A stretch of DNA of 64,000 bases from Tenacibaculum sp. 190524A02b (GCF_964036645.1 NZ_OZ038525.1:3414001-3478000); one strand, 5' to 3'. Counted from the stretch's first letter, positions 28,373-38,337 are shown. Notes: a model not told the origin generated them from the letters alone. Program-made: numbers and translations.

Positions 28373-29653
28373 TTATTTTAAAAACACTTTTACTTTGTCC
28401 TTTCTATATATATAAAACGTTGATACTATATTCCAAAAAAACAAACTACAGCTAAAAGATATTGCAGCTCCTTTCATACCGTAAATAGGAATTAGAAAAC
28501 GATTGAGTATAAAATTTATTACAACAGACATAATCAAAATATTTTGAAATGCTTTTTGCTTTCCTGTCATATTCAAATAAACTCCAACACTTCCAAAAAC
28601 GGTACATATTCCCTGACTTACTACCATAATTATTAAAGCTTCTTTAGACTCTACATACTTTTCTCCAAACAAATAAAGAATTCTTTCACTAAAAAAAATT
28701 ACAATAAGAATTAAAGGAAGTGATAACACTACTATCAATCTTGAGCTTTTCACTAAAAGTTTACTTAGTTTTTTAAAATCTTGACTCTTATAAAGCTCAG
28801 CTATTTTTGATGAAACATTTATATTAATAGTATTAATTATCATTGATAATATTAAAACAAATTTCACAGCTACACTATAATAAGCTACAACTTCATCCCC
28901 TTTATATTTTTTTAACAACATTACATCAATGCTTAATAATAAAAAAAAAGCCATATTACTTATCGCCATTGGATATGATGTTTTAAAAACTTCTCTATTA
29001 GAAATACGTCCTTTTTTAAAGGAAGTAAAGTTCATCCTCTTCATCTTAATAAAAAGCAAACCTGTTGAAATAATAGAGATAAAAACAAAACCATATAAAA
29101 ACAATATAATTAACAACTCTTGTTTGTTAAATATTGAAAGTAAAATTGCACCTAAAAAAAAGGGGGCATACTTTATTATATTTCTAAATAACTCTGATAA
29201 AGAAACTAAATTAATTGCCCTAAAAAATTCTGTATTTAATATACTCAAACAATAGAAAAATAAGATTAAAGTACCATTTAAAATTAAAAAATACATGCTT
29301 GAATCTTGAAAAAATAAGTTGACATTTTTTTTTCCTAATATTATTAAAATAATAATAGGAAATAAGGTAGCTAAAAGAATTAACTTAATCATTGTATAAT
29401 AAACCCCTTTTAAATCTTTAGATCTATTTACACTACTTAATTTTCCTGAAAAATATAAAATTGAATGGTCAGTTCCTAGCAGACAAATACTCCCAACTAC
29501 AAGTAAAAAAGATCTAATAAAATCATATTTACCTACTAAACTAGCTGAGTAATTATTAGTCAAATATAAAGTTAAACCAAATAATAAACAAACACCTAAA
29601 ACCCTAAAAAAAAGAACTATAACTGTTTGCTGTATTAATCTACCTTTAAACAT
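28373..29653 (-). CDS. Wzx-type polysaccharide flippase
   Basis: The 426-residue protein has about twelve membrane helices in the MOP-superfamily pattern, starting MFKGRLIQQTVIVLFFRVLGVCLLFGLTLYLTN. It also contains MAISNMAFFLLLSIDVMLLKKY and, near the end, FILNRFLIPIYGMKGAAISFSCS, typical of oligosaccharide flippases. It should move the lipid-linked repeat unit across the inner membrane before polymerisation. It is second in the operon in transcription order. Confidence 0.88.
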   Translation of the reverse strand: MFKGRLIQQTVIVLFFRVLGVCLLFGLTLYLTNNYSASLVGKYDFIRSFLLVVGSICLLGTDHSILYFSGKLSSVNRSKDLKGVYYTMIKLILLATLFPIIILIILGKKNVNLFFQDSSMYFLILNGTLILFFYCLSILNTEFFRAINLVSLSELFRNIIKYAPFFLGAILLSIFNKQELLIILFLYGFVFISIISTGLLFIKMKRMNFTSFKKGRISNREVFKTSYPMAISNMAFFLLLSIDVMLLKKYKGDEVVAYYSVAVKFVLILSMIINTININVSSKIAELYKSQDFKKLSKLLVKSSRLIVVLSLPLILIVIFFSERILYLFGEKYVESKEALIIMVVSQGICTVFGSVGVYLNMTGKQKAFQNILIMSVVINFILNRFLIPIYGMKGAAISFSCSLFFWNIVSTFYIYRKDKVKVFLK

Positions 29654-29736
29654 TTTTATCTTTTTATAAATAATGAGAGTTCGCCCAATTAAAATCTATT
29701 AATATTTTGTATGAGATATCTATATACAATTAAATG

Positions 29737-30774
29737 TTAATTACTTTTTTTATAACCGTTAAGATACCTATTAAGCATCCCTCCCAATAAATATAAAATC
29801 ATTACACCTAAAGCTAACAAAGCAACCTGAACAAATTTGTACTTAGAAACCCCTTTTATTTCATACCCTATTGGTTGAAAATTAGAGATTACGTTCACTA
29901 CTTCAGACTTTTCTGATTTCTCTACGCTTACCGCTTTTAGTTCTTTATTAAGTTTTAAAGACGTTGAAAACAAATCCAGTTCTTTGTTATTTTGTTTACT
30001 ATTTCCCAAATCTATATTTGTGCCTTGACTAACTGATTTCGCTTCTTCTAGTAGTACTTTTTTGTATAAATTATGTAACGAATCTGTTTGAGAAAGATTT
30101 TTCCTCAATAACTTATCCGTTCTGTTTAAGTTTTCATTCGTTAATTCTTTCAACTTATTGAAATAACTATTTTCTGTGATAGAAGAAATAATCACCTCAT
30201 CTAACTTAGTAAACACGTCATTTTTAGTTGCTTTAACTTCAAGATTATGTACTTTATAATCGTATTTGGTAAATGATTTTTTAAAATCTAAAAACGTAAA
30301 ACTCTTCGCTGTTAGTGTATCAATAGATAAAATTAGCTCGTCATAAGTAGTAACAATATCATTACTATTTTCAACAGGTTCTATTATAAACTTTTGTAAG
30401 GATTTTGCTTCTTCCTCATTGATATTAAATGTTTTTACTAATAAAGGAATATTTTCTTGCTTTACTAAGTTATTATAAAACTCAACATTATTATATAATT
30501 GTCTAGCACTATCAAAATTTGTTTGTACTAAAAGATTAGATCCATATTTTTTATCTTCTTTTACATCAATTATTAAACCTAAACCAGCTCCAATTACCAT
30601 AGCTATTCCAAGTTTTAAAAAATTCTTTTTGAAAAAAAGAAGAATTAATATTAAAAAATGAAAAATTCCTACAAAGATTCCTCCAATAAAGTTGAAAAAC
30701 TTAGTAAATCCTTTACCTATTAATACAAATAAGGAACCTAAATCTACTTCTTCTTCGTGTTTGTTAGCACTCAT
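29737..30774 (-). CDS. Wzz-like polysaccharide chain-length/co-polymerase protein
   Basis: The 345-residue protein has two hydrophobic hairpin-like segments near residues 25-70, a charged helical region (about 75-315) and one membrane helix near 320-338 (FVQVALLALGVMILYLLGGML). Two membrane ends flanking a helical periplasmic domain fit polysaccharide co-polymerases of the Wzz type. There is no kinase domain. It is the first gene of the polysaccharide operon in transcription order, 83 bp before the flippase. The family call comes from topology and context rather than a clear motif. Confidence 0.62.
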   Translation of the reverse strand: MSANKHEEEVDLGSLFVLIGKGFTKFFNFIGGIFVGIFHFLILILLFFKKNFLKLGIAMVIGAGLGLIIDVKEDKKYGSNLLVQTNFDSARQLYNNVEFYNNLVKQENIPLLVKTFNINEEEAKSLQKFIIEPVENSNDIVTTYDELILSIDTLTAKSFTFLDFKKSFTKYDYKVHNLEVKATKNDVFTKLDEVIISSITENSYFNKLKELTNENLNRTDKLLRKNLSQTDSLHNLYKKVLLEEAKSVSQGTNIDLGNSKQNNKELDLFSTSLKLNKELKAVSVEKSEKSEVVNVISNFQPIGYEIKGVSKYKFVQVALLALGVMILYLLGGMLNRYLNGYKKSN

Positions 30775-30777
30775 GTT

Positions 30778-32469
30778 CTAAAAAATTTGTTCTATTATTT
30801 TTTGTGTTATTGCATATGTTGGTGTTACTCCACTCATCCCTAAACCTCCTGAGGCTAAAGTTGCACCTGTTTCTAATGGATTATCAGATGCATAATAGGC
30901 ATAACGCACTTTTACATTTTCAGAAATATTTCCTCTAATTCTTGAAGCAGATTGAATGGCTTTTTGATAATGAGCCCCTTCCATTTCTAGTCCTATAACG
31001 TTCCAAGTAGAATCATGGAAAAACTTTAATAAGTCTTTATTTTGTAAAGATGTTCCTAATACTGTAACCATAGCACCATCAAAAACCTGAACACCAAAAC
31101 CTTCTAAATCTAATTTTGATAACTCATTACGGAAAGGATAATTATCTGCTGTTCCTTCGAAAATATGAGAAGACGGAATCATTATATCTCCTTTTCCTCC
31201 TTCTAAAATTCCAGCTTTACCCATTATAGAAATCGACTCTACGTTTAAATGAACCTTGCCTTCTTTAGTTTTATACGGCTTTAACAATTCATCCATTGTT
31301 TCATAAGCCTGCTCTCCAAAAGCATAGTCCATAACTATAATAACAGGGTCTTTATCTACAGAATTTATCTTACTAAAAGACGTAGAGCTTATATCAATTT
31401 TTTTAGTATCAATAATTTGTACATTAATGTTAGTTCCTGAGGTATCTTTTAAATAAATCAATCCGTTTTCAGAAGCATATTGTTTAACTTTTTTCTGTAA
31501 AGACTCACTATTTGAATTACTTAACAACTCAAACAAAGCAAAACCTTCGTGCTTTTTAGCTTCTGTTGGTAATGCGTTTTTAGCATAAACTGTATTCATT
31601 ACACTATGCATATTGGCACTAATAATATGAATTGGTCTATTAATTAAATTATTTTGAACTAAGGTTTCTTTTATGTTGTTTGCCCAGATTTCTCCGTAAA
31701 AATGATGTCCTATTTCTTCAATTAAAACCGAACTAAATTTTATAGATCTTTTTTGGTCTAATAACACTTCATTGATTGCCAATTTGCCAAGCCAATAAAT
31801 AAGATGTAAAAACCTATTAGGGTTCTCTTGTGATGCAAACGAATTATATACATCATAAACCTCATCATAGGTTCTACCTAAAATATTACCAAGATGAACT
31901 ATTATTACATCTTTTTCTTCATCAGTAAGTGTTTTATTATGAAGCACCACTTCTTCTAAGTGCATCCATTCTCTAATAAACTTTGTTCCTGAACTACCAA
32001 TAGAAACCCTATCTTTTATTTTATGAGATTCAATAAATAAAAAGGTAAGATGCGTAAGAATATCATAGATTTCAGATCGACCTCTTGTGATTTCAATATT
32101 CATTTGATCTTTATCTATTCGGTAACAGTTTCGTCTTCTTTTTGGGGGTACTATTGCCTTAAAACGTGAATTACGATATCCTTCATCAGCTGTTAAGTTG
32201 ATAAACTGACATTCTTCAATTCCTTCAGGCAGTCTTTCTATCACATAAATCAACCCATTAAGTTCTGTTTTATCTTCTGCTATAGACCCATAAATTTCAG
32301 GACGCAATGCTAATAATGATTTCCTTAATGTTTCTCCAGAAACTCCCATTGGCTTATAAAATCCACGGCTAAATAAATGTCGCATAGATATATATAAACG
32401 CTCAATTGCATTTGTTGATTCTTGTGCTCTAGTTCTTTCTTTCTGGTTTGGTTTTGACATATATTTCAA
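30778..32469 (-). CDS. DUF6909-like protein with nucleoside-phosphorylase-like C-terminal half
   Basis: The 563-residue cytoplasmic protein has an N-terminal helical half (MRHLFSRGFYKPMGVSGETLRKSLLALRPEIYG). The C-terminal half has SIMGKAGILEGGKGDIMIPSSHIFEGTADNYPF and VIGLEMEGAHYQKAI, which look like the phosphate and ribose sites of purine nucleoside phosphorylases and AMP nucleosidase. I recall this family as DUF6909 in flavobacteria; no biochemical role is known to me. An alternative start three codons in (MSKPNQKERT) is equally likely. It stands 3 bp after the polysaccharide chain-length gene's start region on the same strand, yet its function looks unrelated. Confidence 0.65.
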   Translation of the reverse strand: MKYMSKPNQKERTRAQESTNAIERLYISMRHLFSRGFYKPMGVSGETLRKSLLALRPEIYGSIAEDKTELNGLIYVIERLPEGIEECQFINLTADEGYRNSRFKAIVPPKRRRNCYRIDKDQMNIEITRGRSEIYDILTHLTFLFIESHKIKDRVSIGSSGTKFIREWMHLEEVVLHNKTLTDEEKDVIIVHLGNILGRTYDEVYDVYNSFASQENPNRFLHLIYWLGKLAINEVLLDQKRSIKFSSVLIEEIGHHFYGEIWANNIKETLVQNNLINRPIHIISANMHSVMNTVYAKNALPTEAKKHEGFALFELLSNSNSESLQKKVKQYASENGLIYLKDTSGTNINVQIIDTKKIDISSTSFSKINSVDKDPVIIVMDYAFGEQAYETMDELLKPYKTKEGKVHLNVESISIMGKAGILEGGKGDIMIPSSHIFEGTADNYPFRNELSKLDLEGFGVQVFDGAMVTVLGTSLQNKDLLKFFHDSTWNVIGLEMEGAHYQKAIQSASRIRGNISENVKVRYAYYASDNPLETGATLASGGLGMSGVTPTYAITQKIIEQIF

Positions 32470-32494
32470 TCAAAAATTAAGTTATATAACTGTT

Positions 32495-34135
32495 TTATTT
32501 TTTAAGTATTGTGTTATACTTATTCTTGTTTTTTAATAAAGCTGTAGCTTTTTTAATTGTAACATCGTTTTTTAATTGATGTTTATACATTCCTTCTTTA
32601 TAAAAAGAACGTTTAATAATTTCTTTTTCTATTTCATTTAAAAGTATTTCATCATTCTCTTCCAATTTTTTTATTTTAGCTTGTTTTAGCTTTCTCACAA
32701 TACTTTTATAATCAGAATCAATTTCTACTTTTTCTTTTGATACTTTGTACGCTCTTTTAAAAATTCTTTCTTCTTTAGTTAGAAAAGTAGTATCAACTGT
32801 TAATAAATATGTTTTAAAATCTTCTAACTTTGGTTTTGTAAATTTAAATCTAAGTGAATCTACAACAGGTTTGGTCTTTAAATAATCTGTAACAAAATTA
32901 AATACTGCTCTTGATTTTAATAAATCTTTAATCGTTTTGTTTTTTTCAGCATGCTCCAAACTAACATCTGGAGTAACTCCTCCTCCATCATAAACTGGTC
33001 TCCCATTTTCTGTAGTAAACTTATTTATAACTCCTTCAGAAAAAGATGGAACTTTTCCTGTTTTAGCATCTCTATTAGCATAGTCTAACTCTTGAATACA
33101 CCTTCCACTTGGCGTATAATACTTAGAAATAGTTACTTTCATTTGGGTGCCGTAGTTTAATTTAAAATAACGTTGTACTAAACCTTTACCAAAAGAACGA
33201 TTCCCCATGACTACAGCCCTGTCATAATCTTGTAATGCTCCTGATACAATTTCTGAAGCTGAAGCAGATCTATCATCTATCAAAACCACCATTGGCATTT
33301 CAATATCCAATGGTTCTCTATTTGTTTTGTATGACCTACTATTCTTTTTTATTTTACCTCTAGTATCTACCACTTTTTTATCTCTAGGGATAAACAAATT
33401 CGTAATATTCACTGCATCTAAAAGAGAGCCTCCAGGATTGCTTCTTAAATCAAAAACTAGCTTTTTCATTCCTTGCTCTTTTAAATTTTTGATAGCCTTT
33501 CTAACCTCCTCGGTAGCTTTCATACTTGTAAACCTTGTTAATACCACATAACCAGTTTCTGCATCAATCATATCATAAAAAGGCACTGGGTTTACAACTA
33601 CTTTATCTAACTTTAAATTAAAATTTAAATTTTTACTTCCTCTAACTACCTTTAAAGATATCTCCTTATTAGGTGTACCCTTTAGCATTTGTGATAATTG
33701 CTCTCTTTCTAAATCTTTCAGTTCTTGCCCATCAACATTAACAATAATATCACCAGCTTTTAAACCTGCTTTATCAGCAGAAAAACCTTTATAAATTTCT
33801 GATAAAATAATTCCTTTTTTGGTATAGTAAGAAAGTACTCCAATTCCTCCATATTCTCCTTCTCTTCTTATACGTGCATCTTCTACATCTTGCTCATTAT
33901 AAAAATTAGTATATGGATCTAAGTTTTTAAGTGTATTCTTTATCGCTTTATCGGTTAAGTCTCCCGGATTAATTTCATCAATATAGTTTATATTTAACTC
34001 TTTAAAAAGGTTATTATAAATCTCTATCTGTTTTGCTATTTCAAAAAAACGAGATTGAAATGAAAAGAAAATGGTAATTACTACCAAACCAATAAGAGTA
34101 ACTATATTTTTATTGTTCATTTGTCTTAATTTCAT
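32495..34135 (-). CDS. S41-family C-terminal processing peptidase
   Basis: The 546-residue protease has an N-terminal membrane anchor (about 10-26), a PDZ domain near residues 90-185 (GGIGVLSYYTKKGIILSEIYKGFSADKAGLKAGDIIVNVDG), and the catalytic core with LVFDLRSNPGGSLLDA, DDRSASASEIVSGAL (catalytic Ser) and GNRSFGKGLVQ (catalytic Lys). It probably trims periplasmic proteins at their C-termini. The frame opens inside rnpA, overlapping it by 26 bp (17 bp more conservatively from the second Met), an arrangement usual in flavobacteria. Confidence 0.92.
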   Translation of the reverse strand: MKLRQMNNKNIVTLIGLVVITIFFSFQSRFFEIAKQIEIYNNLFKELNINYIDEINPGDLTDKAIKNTLKNLDPYTNFYNEQDVEDARIRREGEYGGIGVLSYYTKKGIILSEIYKGFSADKAGLKAGDIIVNVDGQELKDLEREQLSQMLKGTPNKEISLKVVRGSKNLNFNLKLDKVVVNPVPFYDMIDAETGYVVLTRFTSMKATEEVRKAIKNLKEQGMKKLVFDLRSNPGGSLLDAVNITNLFIPRDKKVVDTRGKIKKNSRSYKTNREPLDIEMPMVVLIDDRSASASEIVSGALQDYDRAVVMGNRSFGKGLVQRYFKLNYGTQMKVTISKYYTPSGRCIQELDYANRDAKTGKVPSFSEGVINKFTTENGRPVYDGGGVTPDVSLEHAEKNKTIKDLLKSRAVFNFVTDYLKTKPVVDSLRFKFTKPKLEDFKTYLLTVDTTFLTKEERIFKRAYKVSKEKVEIDSDYKSIVRKLKQAKIKKLEENDEILLNEIEKEIIKRSFYKEGMYKHQLKNDVTIKKATALLKNKNKYNTILKK

Positions 34136-34493
34136 CTAAAAAAACTGCTATTATTTTCTTCATTTTGTGTTCAATATCTGCATATTCCCACTCATTCTTT
34201 GCAAGATAAGAAATCATAAACACATAGTGTTTATCTACTTCCGAATAAATAGTATGTTTTTCCTTACGGTAACTTTCTCTTAACAAGCGCTTGATTCTAT
34301 TTCTATCAACAGCTTTTTTAAAATTACGTTTAGGTACTGAAACTCCGACTTGGACAGGGTAGTTAGATGTATGTTCCGCTTGAATATATACCATTCTTAG
34401 CGGAAAAACCTTGATGGATTTTCCTTCTTCATATAACTTGCCAATTAGCTTTCGGCTTTTTAATCGTTCTTCTTTTCCTAAAGTAAATTTCAT
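34110..34493 (-). CDS. rnpA: Ribonuclease P protein component
   Basis: The 127-residue protein is the cofactor of the RNase P ribozyme that matures tRNA 5' ends. It starts MKFTLGKEERLKSRKLIGKLYEEG and contains QVGVSVPKRNFKKAVDRNRIKRLLRESYR, the RNP signature region. The frame opens three codons earlier, but MKFTLGKEERL is the start usual in this phylum. It overlaps the S41 peptidase gene downstream. rpmH is not adjacent. Confidence 0.95.
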   Translation of the reverse strand: MKFTLGKEERLKSRKLIGKLYEEGKSIKVFPLRMVYIQAEHTSNYPVQVGVSVPKRNFKKAVDRNRIKRLLRESYRKEKHTIYSEVDKHYVFMISYLAKNEWEYADIEHKMKKIIAVFLDEIKTNEQ

Positions 34494-34570
34494 AAAGTGC
34501 AAACATACGTAAAACCAAAATAAATAATCATTTTATTTAAGTATTTTTGAACAAATTCTGTACGAAAAAT

Positions 34571-35749
34571 ATGAAACCTGATTTATTCCAATCTCCAGAT
34601 TACTACCAAATAGATGATTTACTGACCGATGAGCATAAGTTAGTACGAGACTCAGCACAAACTTGGGTTAAAAAAAACGTATCACCTATTATTGAAACGT
34701 ATGCTCAAAAAGCACAATTCCCTGATCAACTCATTGGTGGATTGGCTGAAGTTGGCGCTTTTGGTTCTTATATTCCTACTGAATATGGTGGTGCTGGACT
34801 AGATCAAATTTCTTATGGCTTAATTATGCAAGAGCTAGAAAGAGGTGATAGCGGTATTCGTTCTACTGCTTCTGTGCAAACATCTTTAGTTATGGGGCCT
34901 ATATATAACTATGGTAACGAAGCTCAGCGTAAAAAATATTTACCTAAACTTGCTTCTGGTGAATGGATTGGAAGTTTTGGATTAACAGAGCCTAATCATG
35001 GTTCAAACCCTGGTGGCATGGAAACCAAATTTAAAGACATGGGTGACCATTATTTATTAAATGGCGCTAAAATGTGGATTTCTAATGCACCTATTTGTAA
35101 TCTTGCTGTGGTTTGGGCAAAAAACGAAGAAGGTAGAATTCACGGTTTAATTGTTGAACGTGGTATGGAAGGTTTTTCAACACCTGAAACTCATAACAAA
35201 TGGTCTTTAAGGGCTTCTATTACTGGAGAATTAATTTTTGACAATGTAAAAGTACCTAAAGAAAATATTTTACCAAAAAAATCAGGACTTGGAGCTCCTT
35301 TACTATGTTTAGATGCTGCTCGTTATGGTATTGCATGGGGAGCTATTGGTGCAGCCATGGATTGTTATGACACTGCGTTGCGTTATGCAAAAGAGCGTAC
35401 TCAGTTTGGTAAACCTATTGGTCAATTTCAATTACAGCAAAAAAAATTAGCTGAAATGATTACCGAAATTACCAAAGCACAACTTTTAGCTTGGCGTTTA
35501 GGAACGTTAAGAAATGAAGGGAAAGCTACTTCTGCACAAATTTCTATGGCTAAAAGAAATAATGTTGAAATGGCTCTAAATATTGCCAGAGAAGCAAGAC
35601 AAGTTTTAGGTGCTATGGGAATATCTGGCGAATATTCTATTATGCGCCATGCCATGAATTTAGAAAGTGTAATTACTTATGAAGGTACTCATGATGTACA
35701 TTTATTAATTACAGGTTTAGACATCACTGGATTAAATGCCTTTAAATAA
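34571..35749 (+). CDS. Acyl-CoA dehydrogenase, glutaryl-CoA dehydrogenase-like
   Basis: The 392-residue flavoenzyme oxidises an acyl-CoA. Family features are GSFGLTEPNHGSNPGGMET and GAKMWISNAPICNLAVVWAK (FAD and substrate site), ERTQFGKPIGQFQLQQKKLAEM, and VITYEGTHDVHLLITGLDITG, which has the catalytic Glu in the position used by glutaryl-CoA dehydrogenase. The YEGTHDVH block and length point to that subfamily, with a role in lysine/tryptophan breakdown. The frame extends to a TTG at 34547, but that codon lies in TATTTTTG (34542-34549), a likely -7 box, so I use the ATG at 34571. Confidence 0.9.
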   Translation: MKPDLFQSPDYYQIDDLLTDEHKLVRDSAQTWVKKNVSPIIETYAQKAQFPDQLIGGLAEVGAFGSYIPTEYGGAGLDQISYGLIMQELERGDSGIRSTASVQTSLVMGPIYNYGNEAQRKKYLPKLASGEWIGSFGLTEPNHGSNPGGMETKFKDMGDHYLLNGAKMWISNAPICNLAVVWAKNEEGRIHGLIVERGMEGFSTPETHNKWSLRASITGELIFDNVKVPKENILPKKSGLGAPLLCLDAARYGIAWGAIGAAMDCYDTALRYAKERTQFGKPIGQFQLQQKKLAEMITEITKAQLLAWRLGTLRNEGKATSAQISMAKRNNVEMALNIAREARQVLGAMGISGEYSIMRHAMNLESVITYEGTHDVHLLITGLDITGLNAFK

Positions 35750-35760
35750 CATTTAAAAAT

Positions 35761-35806
35761 TATTCATATCATTTCTAACTTTTTTCAAACAGAAATGATA
35801 TGAATA
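35761..35806. terminator. Bidirectional hairpin between convergent genes
   Basis: A perfect 16-bp stem (TATTCATATCATTTCT with its complement) encloses a 14-nt loop, between the acyl-CoA dehydrogenase stop and the next gene's stop. There is no strong T-tract on either side. Confidence 0.65.
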
Positions 35807-35807
35807 G

Positions 35808-36350
35808 TTATTCTTGAAATTTGGTTTTCAAACCGTCAATACTGTGCTGGTTTCTTTCCTCCCAATATGTTTTGATTCCATCCTCTCCTTTCTTTTCTGC
35901 CCATTCATTTAACTGATTTCGTTCTCCTTTGTATTCGTAAAACGGAATAGACATTCCACAGGATGTCTGTACACTTTCTATGGTTACTACAAATATTTGG
36001 CGTGTCCCTGGTAATGTTGGAAATAAGTCAATATAATTAGACCATACTTCACTAGTTGGTAAAACCTCTTCAGCTTCTCCATATAATCTAACAATATTAG
36101 GAGCGCCTTCAAAAGCACAAAACATAATAGTTATTCTATTATTTGCTAACAAATGTGCAGAGGTTTCATTGCCACTTCCAGTAACACTTAACCATGCCAC
36201 TTTATTCTCATCAAGTATTTTAAAAGTATCCATTCCTTTAGGAGAAAGATTTATTCTTCCTTCAGAAGCAGCGGTTGCGACAAAGAACATCTTTTGTTCT
36301 TTTATAAATTTTTGTACTCTTTGTGGTATGTTATCATAAAACTTTGCCAT
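35808..36350 (-). CDS. Pyridoxamine 5'-phosphate oxidase-family protein (FMN-binding split barrel)
   Basis: The 180-residue protein begins MAKFYDNIPQRVQKFIKEQKMFFVATAASEGRINLSPKGMDTF. This matches the N-terminal strand region of the PNPOx-like split barrel, with SVTGSGNETSAHLLANNRITIMFCAF and NIVRLYGEAEEV in the following strands. The family includes flavin- and F420-type oxidoreductases of mostly unknown substrate. It lacks the C-terminal dimerisation domain of true PdxH, so vitamin B6 synthesis is unlikely. It lies 15 bp downstream of glpK. Confidence 0.85.
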   Translation of the reverse strand: MAKFYDNIPQRVQKFIKEQKMFFVATAASEGRINLSPKGMDTFKILDENKVAWLSVTGSGNETSAHLLANNRITIMFCAFEGAPNIVRLYGEAEEVLPTSEVWSNYIDLFPTLPGTRQIFVVTIESVQTSCGMSIPFYEYKGERNQLNEWAEKKGEDGIKTYWEERNQHSIDGLKTKFQE

Positions 36351-36365
36351 AGCTTATAATTAAAT

Positions 36366-37850
36366 TTAATCTATCCAATCTTTTGTGCGTTCAACTGCTT
36401 TTTGCCATTTTTTATACAGTCTTTCTCTTTTTTCTTCAGAAAAATCTGGAGAAAATTGTTTGTCTATTCTTCTTCTTTCTATAATATCTTCTTTTTTCCA
36501 TAACCCAACACAAATCCCTGCTAAATAAGCCGCTCCCATTACGGTAGTTTCAATAACTTCTGGTCTCTCAACAGATACATTTAGTATATTTGATTGAAAC
36601 TGCATCAGTAAATTATTAACACAAGCTCCGCCATCTACTTTCAAAGATGTTAAGGCTATTTTACTATCTTTTTCCATCACCATTAGCACATCTTTTGTTT
36701 GATACGCTAACGATTCTAATGTTGCCTTTATTAAATGTTCTTTTCCAGTATCTCTGGTTAATCCAAAAACAGCGCCTCTTGCATACATATCCCAATAAGG
36801 AGCTCCTAAGCCAGCAAAAGCTGGTACTACGTATACTGGATTTTCTCCTTCTACCTTTTTAGCAAATTGCTCACTTTCTTTTGCATTCTTTATAATCTTC
36901 AATCCATCACGTAACCATTGAATGGCTGATCCGGCTACAAAAACACTTCCTTCTAATGCATAATATACTTTATTATCAATTCCCCAAGCTATAGTTGTTA
37001 ATAATCCATTTTCAGAATACTCTATATTTTCTCCTGTATTTAATAACATAAAACACCCTGTACCATATGTGTTTTTAGCTTCTCCTTTTTGAAAACATGC
37101 CTGACCAAATAATGCCGCTTGTTGGTCTCCTGCTATACCTGATATAGGAATAGAAACTCCATTTAATTCAAAATTTCCAAAATGATACGAAGAAGGTTTC
37201 ACCTCAGGCAACAATGCTAAAGGAATATCCAACGCCTTGAGAAGTTTAGCATCCCAAGATAATTTTTTAATATCATACAGCATTGTTCTTGATGCATTAC
37301 TATAATCCGTTGCATGCACTTTACCATCTGTTAAATTCCATAACAACCAAGTATCAATGGTACCAAATAGTAAATTATCTTTTTCTGCTTCCTCCTTTGC
37401 TCCTTTTACATTTTTTAGAATCCAATGAATTTTTGTTGCAGAAAAATAACTATCAATCACCAACCCTGTTGTTTCCCTAACATAATTATCAAATCCATTA
37501 TTTTTTAAATCTTCACAAATAGCTGCTGTTCTCTTATCTTGCCAAACAATAGCATTATATATTGGTTTTCCTGTTTTTTTATTCCAAACTACCGTAGTTT
37601 CTCTTTGGTTGGTTATACCAATACCCGCAATCTCATTAGCTTCTATTTTTGATTTTTCTAGTACTTTTTTTAAAGTAGTTAATTGTGTTTCTAAAATTTC
37701 TTCTGCCTCATGTTCCACCCAACCAGATTCGGGAAATATTTGTGTAAACTCTAGTTGTTCCATAGCTACAATTTCTCCTTTCTCATTAATAATTACAGTT
37801 CTTGAACTCGTAGTTCCTTGATCTAAAGCTATAATGTACTTTTTCGGCAT
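36366..37850 (-). CDS. glpK: Glycerol kinase
   Basis: The 494-residue FGGY-family kinase phosphorylates glycerol to glycerol 3-phosphate. It begins [20 protein letters not shown] and shows [19 protein letters not shown], the FGGY signature region [46 protein letters not shown] and [20 protein letters not shown]. Length is standard. Neither glpF nor glpD lies next to it. Its upstream side faces the small-peptide array, and a terminator separates them. Confidence 0.96.
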   Translation of the reverse strand: MPKKYIIALDQGTTSSRTVIINEKGEIVAMEQLEFTQIFPESGWVEHEAEEILETQLTTLKKVLEKSKIEANEIAGIGITNQRETTVVWNKKTGKPIYNAIVWQDKRTAAICEDLKNNGFDNYVRETTGLVIDSYFSATKIHWILKNVKGAKEEAEKDNLLFGTIDTWLLWNLTDGKVHATDYSNASRTMLYDIKKLSWDAKLLKALDIPLALLPEVKPSSYHFGNFELNGVSIPISGIAGDQQAALFGQACFQKGEAKNTYGTGCFMLLNTGENIEYSENGLLTTIAWGIDNKVYYALEGSVFVAGSAIQWLRDGLKIIKNAKESEQFAKKVEGENPVYVVPAFAGLGAPYWDMYARGAVFGLTRDTGKEHLIKATLESLAYQTKDVLMVMEKDSKIALTSLKVDGGACVNNLLMQFQSNILNVSVERPEVIETTVMGAAYLAGICVGLWKKEDIIERRRIDKQFSPDFSEEKRERLYKKWQKAVERTKDWID

Positions 37851-37893
37851 TTAGTTAATTTTAAAAACAGCAATTTACAACATCCTATTTAAT

Positions 37894-37922
37894 AAAAAAA
37901 CCTCTCAATGTTAACTGAGAGG
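37894..37922 (-). terminator. Terminator of peptide unit P1
   Basis: CCTCTCA/TGAGAGG stem with an 8-nt loop followed on the minus strand by seven Ts. The same hairpin type closes units P3, P4, P5 and the 10-residue unit. Confidence 0.85.
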
Positions 37923-37947
37923 CTTTCGTATAATCCTATTGTGTTTA

Positions 37948-38049
37948 CTAGTGGCTTAATGCATAACTAGCTCCTTTTCCAAATTCTGATAAGATGTTTA
38001 CTAATTTAAGTGTTGCTTTTTTAATGTTGTTAAGTAATTTTTTTTCCAT
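37948..38049 (-). CDS. Small cationic peptide P1 of the tandem array (33 aa)
   Basis: The peptide starts MEKKLLNNIKKATLK and ends EFGKGASYALSH. It has no cysteine, no cleavable signal and a net positive charge of about +4, and it should form an amphipathic helix. Five paralogues of exactly 33 residues lie in the next 3.5 kb; all keep E22-F23-G24-K25, A27, Y29 and A30. It has its own promoter (-7 box 38102-38109), a 5' leader with a GGTTATT/AATAACC hairpin, and a terminator. A membrane-active or bacteriocin-like peptide, a type I toxin or a signal peptide are all possible; the function is unknown. Confidence 0.75.
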   Translation of the reverse strand: MEKKLLNNIKKATLKLVNILSEFGKGASYALSH

Positions 38050-38101
38050 GATAATTGATTTTAAATTTTTCCCTTGTGGTTATTCCCTCAAATAACCAAC
38101 A

Positions 38102-38167
38102 CAAATATACCACTGATTTACAACAACTAAAATGGAAACTCCGCAACTAAAAATGTTATTTTCCGCA
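38102..38167 (-). promoter_or_regulatory. Array promoter of P1 with paired half-sites
   Basis: TATATTTG -7 box at 38102-38109; half-sites with CCG at 38141 and 38163 (22 bp apart, near one 39 bp from the box edge). Confidence 0.75.
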
Positions 38168-38194
38168 ACATCTTAACTTTACTTATATAAATCA

Positions 38195-38266
38195 CAAAAC
38201 CTCCTGAAATCCTTCCAGAAGGTGTTTGTTTTTCCCCTTAAATTATCCGCTCATATTAATGAGTGA
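38195..38266 (-). ncRNA. Putative small RNA S1
   Basis: About 72 nt from the predicted start to a terminator hairpin (ACCTcCTG/CAGaAGGT) with a TTTTGT tail. It has a 5' hairpin CTCAT..ATGAG and the single-stranded block TTTAAGGGGAAAA, shared with S2-S6. The only ORF is four codons (MSG), so it is more likely an RNA than a message. Confidence 0.55.
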
Positions 38267-38271
38267 CACTG

Positions 38272-38337
38272 CAAAGATATATGACTAACACCTTCTATAA
38301 AATGGGTTTTCCGTAACTTAAAATGTTATTTTCCGCT
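38272..38337 (-). promoter_or_regulatory. Array promoter of S1 with paired half-sites
   Basis: TATCTTTG -7 box at 38272-38279; CCG half-sites at 38311 and 38333 (22 bp apart). Confidence 0.75.

Noticed and set aside
34547-34570. TTG start for the acyl-CoA dehydrogenase
   Set aside because: It lies within a likely -7 box and adds residues not seen in the family.
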